This document shows, piece after piece, positions 48,097 through 57,695 of a DNA stretch of 64,000 nt. A program made the translations under genes and the position numbers. Origin of the DNA: Silene conica (taxonomy: Eukaryota; Streptophyta; Magnoliopsida; Caryophyllales; Caryophyllaceae); NCBI GenBank assembly GCA_029255685.2, contig CM055311.2:58673048-58737047 (forward strand). The letters are read 5' to 3'. The first letter of the stretch is position 1; each line of letters begins with the position of its first letter. The notes beneath the pieces are model-generated. The model saw only the letters and a program-made list of their open reading frames with translations, was not told where the DNA came from and did not search any database.

Positions 48097-50999
48097 TGTA
48101 ACACCCCCATTTATTCAAGAGCCTTTAGCAAGACATTCTCGAGTAAATAGAGCCGTTACTATCTCGGAATAAACCCGAGGTAGTGAGTAACAAAGTAAAA
48201 CAATACAAAGTACTTTATAAAAACCCGATAAAATTTAAACTTTTGTTGTTACAGAGATTACATAGAAGATAAAAGCATAACTGACGACTACTCTATATAT
48301 GATGTAGATCTAAGTCGGTCTCAAGTCCGCATCTCACATTCCCGTCCCAACTCCTGGTTCGTCTGTCTCTTTCCTGTAGAATCTACTCCCCATTCTGGAT
48401 CATCGTAGGTGTCACACGAATACACAGGGTCAACCGCGAGGTTGAGTAGAAAGATTACAAGATATAAACAACAGTAAAACAATTGCGTCCTCCTCAATCT
48501 CCATATCACAAGACCCAATCATCCACTTCATCCCACCACTTCACATCTCCATCACACCACACCTCCCATCACACCACACCTCTCATGGCCATATCACAAG
48601 TCCCATATCACAAGTCCCATATCACAAGACCCATATCACAAGACCCATTTCACCACTCCCGAACTCCACAGTGATCAATAATAATAATACATTCCACAGT
48701 ACAGTAATAACCAATTATATCAATCTCGTAATAAGTATCACTTACACATTTCATGTCATAACATAAATCATAATATATCCCCTACCTCAATTGCAGAAGG
48801 ACAACCGAACAGCCGCTAGGAATATTCCACTTCGAACTCGGATCCTATACATAGTACTTAATATTACTTGACCATGCTCATAGCATATACTAATTACACA
48901 TTTATAGACATGCTCATTTAAACTTACTAATTATAAACTTACCATTTATAGGTATACCAATTATAGCAGGAAATCAAATCACCAATTATTATTAAATGTA
49001 TAACAATAACAATATACGTAATTAGTAGCCATCACAATAATAATTTATAATATTAATACCATAAATTACAAATATTATGATTAATAACAACAACATATAT
49101 AACATATTAATACTAAACACTACTTACTAATTATTAGCAAGAACTCCAACGACCAAATATTACTAGATTAACAAAAATAACAATATGAGTGATTAAAGAT
49201 AAAACAATGTTCACTAACAAGTACATCAACCATAACAATTGCTAAACATAGATTATAACACTAATAATATCACTAATCATACCATTAGTAATATTAATAA
49301 CAATAATAATAATAATAACTAATAATAACAATGTACCAACTTTGAAGAACTTAAAACTAACGTGATGTACAGCCCCCCCAAACCCGCGAAACCGCAGCTC
49401 GTGCACACCCCAACTACGCATGACCACCATGATTACCATCGCCCCCAACACCACCTACGACCCCTGGCCTCCCCACTGACACCACGGTGGTTCCAGGGAG
49501 GAGGTCGGTGGCCGCCAATCACGTCCACCACCAACAGAAACCGACCACAGAACACTGACCATGACACACAAACCCATCAATTCCCCTTTTCGACCTTCTG
49601 ACCACCGTGACAAAAGCTTATCCCGACACCAACCACAACCATCACTCTTACCCACGACACCACCGGACTCACCTCTGAGCCACGGCGGTTCCATGGGTAA
49701 GGATAGCAGCCGTAGCCACTGTAACCATAAGCCACAATCTCTTACTCGAAACCAGACCCACAAGCATACATAATATCATGTTCAGACCGTCTTAACGCCA
49801 ACCACCATAACTTCGCCGTGAAACACCACGACCCTATGTGACAACCACCACAACGAACCCCTTACTGCCCCCTACGAAAATAACCCAACACCATACCACA
49901 AAATTAAACAGTAAGCACACGGATTACAACGCAAAAGTCACGAAACAGATTATTTCTAACAAAGAACTGTAACAGCCTATCTTAACAACGTGACTGGTGG
50001 TCCTCTGGTGGTCGAATACGACTCCACTAAGGTCGAGCATGGTGATTACACATCATAGAATACTATTACAAAAATTCAAAACCAAAGCTATACTGGACTG
50101 TTTGCAATAACGAGTTAAAAAGAGTCGGAAATAAGGTAAAAACTGGAAAAACAGAGCAAGATTGCGTGTACCCGTGTTCAGATGCCAAACGAACCACCAA
50201 GAACCCCCTTAAACCACCAAGTGAACCATCCTCCTTGTGCTCTAATGTGTCGGCAGTGTGGGTGTGTGTGTGAGAGGGACGTAAAAGGGTTAGGGTTAGG
50301 GTTAGGAGAGGGGTTTATAAGGGTGGCAGATAGAATTTGTTGTTGTTTGAGAACAGCCTGTTATGACGAGATGGGCTGAAACTTGGCCTTCACACAAACT
50401 CGAGGCCCAAGAACAACTTTGCACGCACCCCTAGACCGTGTAGTACTAGTAGGGCGTGACTCGATAACTAAATACCCGAATACGACACCCACACATATCG
50501 TACAAAACACTTACCCGATACTTTATGAATTAAGTCTATCGTTGTTTTACATAGTATTAGATGGATATGTTGATGGGTTGTACCATTACCCAAGCCCAAG
50601 CCCATTAATAATAATCCATCACGCAACTCGAGGTCATATACGACTACATCCCGATCTTTATTACGTAACTTAAAATTAACGAGACATATAATTAATTATA
50701 TTAATTAAATTAATTATAATAATATGAATTTATTGGTGCTTACATAGAAATTAAATATAAGATAGGAAAAGTATTTAATTATAAATATAATTATCAAAAT
50801 AAAGAAATACGAACGAAATGACATTTCATGAAATAATCGTCACATATAAAATGATTATGAATTACGAATTAATCGTAGAAATACGATTTATAAATAATAC
50901 AGCTTATATAAAATACTTTATAACATCCATTTGAAAAACTTGTATTAAACATGAATTGACTGACTGCCGTTAACTGAGGCTAAAGTACGGGGTATTACA
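48097..50999 (-). repeat. 5' LTR of the LARD (2903 bp)
   Basis: Near-identical to 42189-45077, slightly longer because one short CCATATCACAAG unit is repeated once more near 48,600. Confidence 0.95.
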
Positions 51000-51211
51000 C
51001 TATAAGTTATCAGTATTATATGACATTGTATATTTTAAAAATGATATATAGTCTTGACCCAACGGTCAACCCGCTGCAGGTCGGGTTTTGACCCGTTTTT
51101 CACGGGTCAAAACGGGTTCAGGTATCTTTCGGGTTCGGGTTGAAAAAATCGGGTTATTTACGGGTCGGGTTCTGTCGGTTTCGGGTCGGGTCAGGTTTTG
51201 ACATGTCTAGT

Positions 51212-51234
51212 GTTACTGTTCCTGGAACAGTAAC
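51212..51234. repeat. Near-perfect palindrome at the hAT target site
   Basis: GTTACTGTTCC and GGAACAGTAAC, 11-bp arms with a 1-nt spacer. The right copy of the hAT target duplication overlaps its left arm, so the transposon entered a hairpin-forming site. Confidence 0.85.
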
Positions 51235-52120
51235 TTTTACCCATTTTTTTCCGTTTTTGCCCTCGACTTTCCTCCGCTTTTCCAATTTGCCCTTTAGTAA
51301 TTCTTACTCTGCCTGCTTCAAAACTTTACCTTCTTTCTTCTCTCTTCTTTCTAGGTGCTTCTTCTTCCTTCTTCGTCTGATACCCTGCGTGTTTCAGAGC
51401 TGTTTTTTCTTTTTTTCTTTGTTTTTCTTCTTCTTTCGTCAAACCCCTTGATGTATGATGTTGTGCGTGTTCGTCTTCGATTTTCTTCTGCTACTTTGCG
51501 TGTTTCAGAATGAGGAAAAACCACTCTTAACTGATCATGGTGATTTTGTTGTGATTTATTAAGGATTATCTTTCTTAGCTGATCGAGGTGATTTCGTTGT
51601 GATTTATTAAGGATTATCTTTTCTGATTAGTTCTTTATATTTGACCCGTCTTCTTTATTTTTTTGATTATTTTTTCAGGTTAAACATAAAATAACGTCAG
51701 ATCATGGGACATATCTTCCAAATTAATCGAGTTTCTGCTGACTGAGGTAATTGATTTGTAATTTATATTGATATTCCAGTGTTTCTAATGTTATTCTTAG
51801 TTCTTACATCAATTTTTTGGAGATTTTTTTTCAAATTGATCGATTTTATGCTGTTTCAGCTAATTTGTTTTTTATTTATATTGATTTGTCAGTGTTTTAA
51901 GATTTTGTGTTTAGTGGTTGTGTTGCCTGCTTATTTATTTTATGGGGTTGCAGCAATAGACTGTATTGAGAATAGATAATAGATTGTCACGTTTCTATTT
52001 TAGGTTGATTATAACAAATGTCCAGCGTTGCAGCGTTATTGGAGTCTGAGTTGCAGAATTTCGAATTTTATCGTGAAGATCTGTTAGGTGTAAAGATCTC
52101 TATTGTAGTCTCAATTTTGG
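51235..52120 (+). other. Possible gene 5' region, unassigned
   Basis: Pyrimidine-rich leader-like sequence with candidate splice acceptors (TTTTTTCAGG near 51,678). At 52018-52088 a short ATG frame starts MSSVAALLESELQNFEFY before a GTGTAAAG that could be a donor. No homologue recognised and no following exon found, so this is weak. It may be the stump of a host gene cut by the LTR remnant to its right. Confidence 0.3.
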
Positions 52121-52982
52121 TGAGCAATTTTCAAAACATTGTCAACTTATTAGCTTACTCATTATGTTGGCAACAACCAAATATCCAAATGTAAACTATT
52201 GAACTTGCTAAGGAAAGATTAAGACTAACTAATTATGATTAACTAAAAGATTATAAAAATTAAAGAAAGATTATATGTGAAAGTAAGCTTGAGAATCTGA
52301 AACCATAGAAATGCGTGAAAGAATAAAATAATGCGTAAATGTCGATGCGTCCTCAAAGAAAACTCCAAGTATGGGTATTTATAGTTTCTCAAAATGCGGA
52401 AAAATCTGAACAGGGACTCTCACCCGGTCAGCCGGTACCCCCCGACTTGATTCTGGACTTTTTAACTTTGATGCTTCCTTCTCAGCCGGTTGGGGACCGA
52501 CTGAGGACCCTCTTCTTGAGCTCCTATCTTGAGTTGATTTTTCCAAGATTGCCAGGTACGTTGGGCGGGTCCGCCGGCTGCCGGTCCTCCACCGGCTGAG
52601 GACCTTCTGAAAACATTCTGGAATTTTGCACTTTCTGAAAATGGTTAAGTATGGGAAAGGGGTTTGGGGACCCTTCTTCTCTTTTTTTTCTTCCTTTTGG
52701 CCTGAGTCTCGGTAATTGGGGTTCCCAGCCAGCAGAACCGCTTCGTTTGTATCAAAAGCGCTTCTTCATTTCTTCACTTTTTTCCCTTTTTTGTATCAAA
52801 ATCGCTTAGCTTGCTCTTGTTTCTTCAAACCCGCCTCATGTCCTGCAAGATAGAAGCCAAACATGTAGAATAGAAACAAAGGGTAATAAAATCAAGCAAT
52901 GGCGCGCAAAACGGTATTGAAACGGGATCGAAATGAAGGGAAAAACAAGGAAAATAATGACTAAAATGAGATTCATCAGGTT
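52121..52982 (-). mobile_element. Athila/Tat-like LTR fragment
   Basis: On minus it starts TGATGAATCTCATTTTAG (at 52982) and has the layout of the other Tat-like LTRs in the window: a palindrome cluster (52,410-52,610), then a TATA-like CTATAAATACCC near 52,380. The 3' end is unclear. Old and broken. Confidence 0.5.
52410..52610. repeat. CTCAGCCGG / CCGGCTGAG palindrome cluster
   Basis: Three blocks with TCAGCCGGT, ACCGACTGAGGACCC and CCACCGGCTGAGGACC, the same words as at 14,990-15,290 although the two clusters lie 37 kb apart. Confidence 0.8.
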
Positions 52983-53208
52983 CAATATGCTATTTTGCAA
53001 TATGCTGCTTCTACCAGCATATTGTATTAAGGATTAGAAAGAAAAAAAATTGTCTTTTTTACCCTCGTAATAGAATATTAACCTTCCGTTTATATTTAAT
53101 AAATAATTCGTTCATGTCCTTATATGTCATTTTACAAAAATATTAAACAATCTGTCAATCTAAGTTGTCATTATCAAACACCTCTACAACAATTATGTTA
53201 AATAAATT
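52983..53208. other. AT-rich spacer
   Basis: Contains an inverted pair AATATGCTRNTTTNGCAATATGCTG / CAGCATATT near 52,985-53,030. No gene. Confidence 0.4.
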
Positions 53209-53826
53209 CTATATATAATATTAAAAGGCATGTTGAGTGCCTTATTGTCAAGTATTTCAATTTTATAGCATGTTATGATGCCACATCACCTCACAACCAA
53301 TTACGAAACTACCCTTCTACATATACATAAATTTTAGTAAAATTAGTACAATAAATGTTATTATATCATTATTATTCTTAAATTAATTGTGCATATAATA
53401 TATATTTTATTAGTTAATGATCTAATCTTTACAAATTCTAATCCAAGTTTCATATGTTTAAAATTAAAAATGACATTTTAGTTGATTGATTTTGTACTAA
53501 AACATGTTAATAAATCTATATCTATATATAATATTAAAAGGCATGTTGAGTGCCTTATTGTCAAGTATTTCAATTTTCTAGCATGTTATGATGCCACTTC
53601 ACCTCACAACCAATTACTTAACTACCCTTCTACATATACATAAATTTTAGTAAAATTAGTACAATAAATGTTATTATATCATTATTATTCTTAAATTAAT
53701 TGTGCATATAATATATATTTATTAGTTAATGATCTAATCTTTACAAATTCTAATCCAAGTTTCATATTTTTAAAATTAAAAATGACATTTTAGTTGATTG
53801 ATTTTGTACTAAAGCATGTTAATAAA
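53209..53826 (+). repeat. Two tandem Helitron-like 5' ends, ~310 bp each
   Basis: Two nearly identical units (about 53209-53515 and 53525-53826) start TCTATATATAATATTAAAAGG, close to the TC...TATATTAAAAG 5' end of many plant Helitrons. A third, more diverged start follows at 53895. They look like 5' parts without their own 3' hairpin. Confidence 0.65.
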
Positions 53827-53894
53827 TTAATTAAGGTCCTAAAAGGTAACACAAATAGGAAAAATATTATCACATGTTAACCTTATATATGAAA

Positions 53895-54756
53895 TCTATC
53901 TATCTATACAATATTATTAAAAAAGAAATGCATGTTAAGGAATACTACATGCCACGTTGCACCTTTTCGACATATGATAAATAATTCCACACTTTTCCTT
54001 TTGTAAATTAAAATGAATTGAGAATTACCGAATGCTCAAAGTTGTTGTTATTTCCGTCTACTTTATGATTTTGTTGACATATAATTTCATGCGTTTTCTG
54101 ACATATAGTATTTTTATTTGTAGGGCTCATTCGTGTACAATTTATAAAGTATTCGTAGCACATGACAACATTATAAAATGGATGTGAGATAGTCAAAACA
54201 CTAACTAAGTATCCGTCTTTCTTGAATCTTTTGATATATTTTTGTTATAATATGAATATTTGAGTTTTTGATTTTCTCCAAAGTTCATTTGGTAGTTGTA
54301 TGTACAAAACAATATTTCTTTTTTTCCTTTCCATGAGGTAGCAATAAGGAAAAAATATAGCAAAATATGGAATAGAGCTTGCAAATGAAAAACTCTGTAT
54401 GAAACATGCAAGAGTAGGCAAGTAGATGAGTTTGAAAGAGAAACAATTGTGCGAAGAAACGAGTGCAAACCAATCCAGTGTCCCTTTGATATTACGTAAC
54501 TCATTGCATAGTGTAGTATTCTCTTAAGGGTGACCTGCAAATTAGAGATAGCAACAACTTTTATATTTTTTTCATTTTTAAAAAACTTCATTTGTCCCTT
54601 TGATATTACAATATCGCCCGCTTTCACCTTATGGTGTTCATGCATTTTGTCCCCGAGCTCAAAAAGCATCATTTCTCCTATCTCGCCAGACATTACTTTT
54701 AATAAAAAAAATGATGTCCATAACGAGCCCGTGATTTTCACGGGGGACAGAACTAG
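53895..54756 (+). mobile_element. Non-autonomous Helitron (862 bp)
   Basis: Preceded by A, begins TCTATCTATCTATACAATATT, ends CTAG at 54753-54756 and is followed by T. A 3' hairpin CCCGTG-ATTTT-CACGGG (54728-54744) lies 8 bases before the CTAG. TC start, 16-20-bp hairpin, CTRR end and A/T insertion site are the Helitron hallmarks. No helicase is encoded. Confidence 0.82.
54205..54741 (-). pseudogene. Unrecognised frame inside the Helitron, possible RPA/OB-fold fragment
   Basis: A 178-codon frame on minus. Its first third (KVKAGDIVISKGQMKFF...VVAISNLQV) vaguely recalls an OB-fold segment of RPA1-like proteins, which are often encoded or captured by plant Helitrons. The remainder looks like intron-derived, hydrophobic low-quality sequence. 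It overlaps the Helitron 3' hairpin region, so it is unlikely to be a working gene. Confidence 0.25.
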
Positions 54757-54886
54757 TTGCTAGTCAAACTTGTTAAATTATTGTGCTATTCAAATCCGCC
54801 CTCTAAATCTAATTCTGCCGTTACTAATCCGTTGTTAGCAAACATGGTCTTAAAATAAAACACGAAAACAAAAGGGTTATGAAACG

Positions 54887-54918
54887 TCGTCGACGTTTTA
54901 AAACAAATCGTCGACGAA
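54887..54918. repeat. Paired GTCGACG motifs near the MULE left end
   Basis: CGTCGTCGAC, about 14 bases, then ATCGTCGACG. Homologous to 14277-14311 in inverse orientation, upstream of the other PMD gene. Confidence 0.7.
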
Positions 54919-55070
54919 ATTAAAAAAAAAAGACAACAATACCCAAACTCTCCCAAACTCAAAACTCCTTACTCCCTTCGACACCCCACGCACGACACCC
55001 CCACCAAAACTCCCACCACCACCAAACAACCACCCCTCGCACGTCGTGTTAGACCACCGAGGACCACCAC

Positions 55071-56730
55071 TGATGCGTGTCTATTTTATGATGTTTTTCA
55101 TCTATTTTTACACGCATTTGGTCGCTCATTTACTATGTTTTAGCCCTTATTTCCCAACAATTGTGTACTTTCGTATTTTTATGCACTTTTGAAGATTTAT
55201 GCGGAAAAAGGGCGATTTTAAACCAAATCCGTCCTCAAGTGATTTTTATGGCTAAGGACACGAAAGAACAAGCCTAGCGCACATTTCAAGGCCTGAAGAT
55301 AGCATAAGCAAAGGTGCATATAGCAAAGAATCGATCCACGATATTACAGCCTGTTTCAAATGGCTATATCTCGAGTTCTAGAGCTGATAATGGAGTGATT
55401 CCAGTTGGAGGAGAAAGCTTATCCTCTTAACTTTCCAACGCCGCAAGAATCGCTTGATTACGATAAGTAACGAAGAAATGGCAGCTGTTTTAAGATCGAC
55501 GCGCGCTGTAGTCCCGACATTGGGTCGACCGACCCACAAAGTAGGTCGACCGACCTCTACGCAGACCCAGAAGTTTCCGCAAAGCCCATTAAAGTGTTTA
55601 GGTCATTAGGAAACTCTTTAATTCCGCCTATTTAAGCTAAATTACGGGATTAGGGTTATTCATTCAGTTTCTAATAGAGTTTTGCTCAGTCTTTAATTTA
55701 GTTTTATCTTTAGTTGTAATCTTTCAATAATCATCAAACACTTTTAGTTTTGTTCTTCAAATCTTTCAAGCATTCATCAATAAAGTTTGTTCCTTTCTGC
55801 CTTAATCCTGTCTCTGGTAATTATTCTCTTAATTTAGTTTTATTATTGTTCTTTTTATTATTGCATTCGATTAAGATAGAATTCCCAAGCTTTATTGAAT
55901 TTTGCATGCTTAGATTATTATTCACTATGTTTTCCATGTTTATTCCTGTTTTCATCATTGTTTTAGTAATCATGCGTAGCTAAATTTCATATGTTAGGAT
56001 GTAGGGGATGAATATGCATAGGTAACGTAAATTCCGAGACCGACCTATAGCAGTGCCGTGGTCGGCCGACTCAAATAATGGGTCGGTCGACCAAGGCGGT
56101 GGTCGGCCGACTGGACTAGCCGGTCGGTCGACCCACTCGCGTCTGTTTTCTGTTTCGTCTTTCTTTGTTGACTATAATACCCTACAATGAGACTGAAAGG
56201 AGACTTGTAGGATGTTAGTAATGACCTACCCAAGATTGAGAGATACGGGAAGGGCATTGGTTTACACCTTAAGACGGCTAGGTTACTCAAGACTGAAAGG
56301 TATGTGACCTAGGATTTAGGAATCACCCTTATTGTTGACACCCAATAATTGTGAGACCTAGGAACTAATAGCATAGGCCGAAATGAGCTATTAGGTACCA
56401 TAGACCGAAAGGATATGTTACACCCCTTACGCGACTGCAATACATGTTGACCTTAGGATTTATATTACCTTAGCTATTTATTACCCAAACATCCTAGCAT
56501 CTCTTTTAATATAGTTTTTATCTCATCTTTATTTTCTTGTTTTATTTTTATCTTTGTTTCTAGACTTAGTAACAACCATTAAAAACCCCAAAATTGTTAC
56601 CTTAAAACATTAACACCAAACAATAAACATTCCCCACCTCCTTGTGGTTCGACCCTGACTTTCGCTACCTATTGTTAAAGTTAGGAATTATAAATTTTAT
56701 CTTTGGTACCCTCAACGACGGGCACCAACA
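55071..56730 (+). mobile_element. Solo LTR, Athila/Tat-like
   Basis: Begins TGATGCGTGTCTATTTTATG and ends near GGGCACCAACA, flanked by CCAC (55067-55070 and 56731-56734, a 4-5 bp duplication). It contains two GGTCGACCGACC clusters (55,511-55,560 and 56,044-56,145), a TATA-like TATTTAAG near 55,629, and the CCTCCTTGTGGTTCGACC 3' end. No second LTR or internal region, so it is a solo LTR. It sits in the 5' exon of the PMD gene and is younger than the MULE. Confidence 0.7.
55511..56145. repeat. GGTCGACCGACC palindrome clusters in the solo LTR
   Basis: First cluster about 55,515-55,558 (two copies), second about 56,044-56,145 (four copies incl. GGTCGGCCGACT and GGTCGGTCGACC). Confidence 0.85.
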
Positions 56731-56767
56731 CCACGACTGAACCACCGAGGACCACCACCACACCGAG

Positions 56768-56841
56768 GTAAGTCGTTTTTTTTATTTAATTTAGTTTTAG
56801 TTTTAATTAGGCTAGTAAATCTTGTATAATTTGTTGCTATT

Positions 56842-56873
<32 letters not shown>

Positions 56874-57695
56874 ATTAATTAGGCTAGTAAATCTAGTAAT
56901 TTCAATTGTTGTTAATTTTGTTGTTTTTGTTAATTTTTTCAATTTCCTCTTCAAGTTGTGTTTTTTTGTTGTTCTTGTTGTTGTTAGTGTTGTTGTTAGT
57001 GTTATTTGTTGTTGTTATTGTTGTATGTTGTCGATTTAGTTGTAGTTGTTTTTGATTGATTTGGGTTTGTTAAGGATGAGGAAAACGATTTTCAAGTGTA
57101 TGGGTGTTAGGACGTGGGAATGTCACGGCTATGGGTGGGTAGGACATGCGAATTTAACGGCCATAGGTGGGTAGGACGTGTGGTTTACACGTCCATTAGT
57201 GGGTTGGATGTGTGGTTTCAACGTCTAAGTTAGGGTAGGATGGTTAATATTCACGTCCCATATGGACGAGATGTGGAAACCACACGTCCCATATGGGTAG
57301 GGACGTGTGGTTTTCACGTCCCTGATGGTGCAGGACGTGTGGTTTTCACGTCCCTGATGGGGTTGGGCGTGAAATCCCCATGTCCCTCCATGGTTCAGGC
57401 TTTGAAATTCAAAGTCCCTCCATGGTTCAGACTTTTTTTTATTTCGTTTTAACTGTATATTTTCAATTTTAATAGTTAAAAGTTATTTTTTTGTATAAAA
57501 AATTGTTAATTTTGTATTTAAATGGGTAGTTATATTTAATTCTATAAAAAGTTGTTAATTTTCCATTTAAATGAGTAGTTTATATTATTTAAGTTGTTAA
57601 TTTTGTGTAATTTTGAATTTATTTTGTATTTTGTTAGTTTTTTATGAAAAGTTGTTTAATTTTATTTATGTAACGTTCTAATCTCGTAAATGCAG
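56768..57695 (+). other. First intron of the PMD gene
   Basis: Donor GAG|GTAAGT at 56768, acceptor AATGCAG before the ATG at 57696. Contains (TTG)n runs near 56,838-57,030 and the ~40-bp GGACGTG array. The upstream exon appears untranslated. Confidence 0.65.
57093..57430. repeat. GGACGTG...CACGTCC tandem array, unit ~40 bp
   Basis: Eight or so units of GGACGTGTGGTTTTCACGTCC separated by short spacers such as CTGATGGTGCA. Each unit is itself an inverted repeat, later units decaying to CATGTCCCTCCATGG. The same family lies in the first intron of the transposase gene (63,352-63,660). Not CRISPR: units are diverged and there are no unique spacers. Confidence 0.88.

Larger units (their letters stand above)
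42189..50999 (-). mobile_element. Non-coding LTR element (LARD type), whole-looking and young
   Basis: LTRs at 42189-45077 and 48097-50999 flank an internal region of ~3.0 kb without any coding frame. The 5 bases outside are identical (CTATA at 42184-42188 and 51000-51004). Primer site and polypurine tract place it on the minus strand. LTR ends, primer site, polypurine module and leader match the gypsy element at 1-9166, so that family probably supplies the proteins. The two LTRs differ at roughly 17 sites in 2.9 kb by eye, so it is a recent insertion. Confidence 0.93.
41384..51209. mobile_element. Non-autonomous hAT-type element carrying a nested LTR element
   Basis: Ends are TAGACCTGTCAAATGGG at the left and GGTTTTGACATGTCTA at the right, an inverted pair TAGACMTGTCAAA. 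The flanking 8 bases are identical, GTGTTACT at 41376-41383 and 51210-51217, the duplication size of hAT transposons. Subterminal parts are rich in GGGTCGGGTTCGGGT, as in many plant hAT MITEs. Without the nested LTR element it would be only about 1 kb, with no transposase. Confidence 0.88.

Noticed and set aside
56712-57039. Poly-Asn / poly-Leu frames near 56.8 kb
   Set aside because: Produced by a (TTG)n run inside the PMD intron.
57093-57430. CRISPR-like regularly spaced repeats
   Set aside because: Plant sequence, diverged units and non-unique short spacers. It is a minisatellite.
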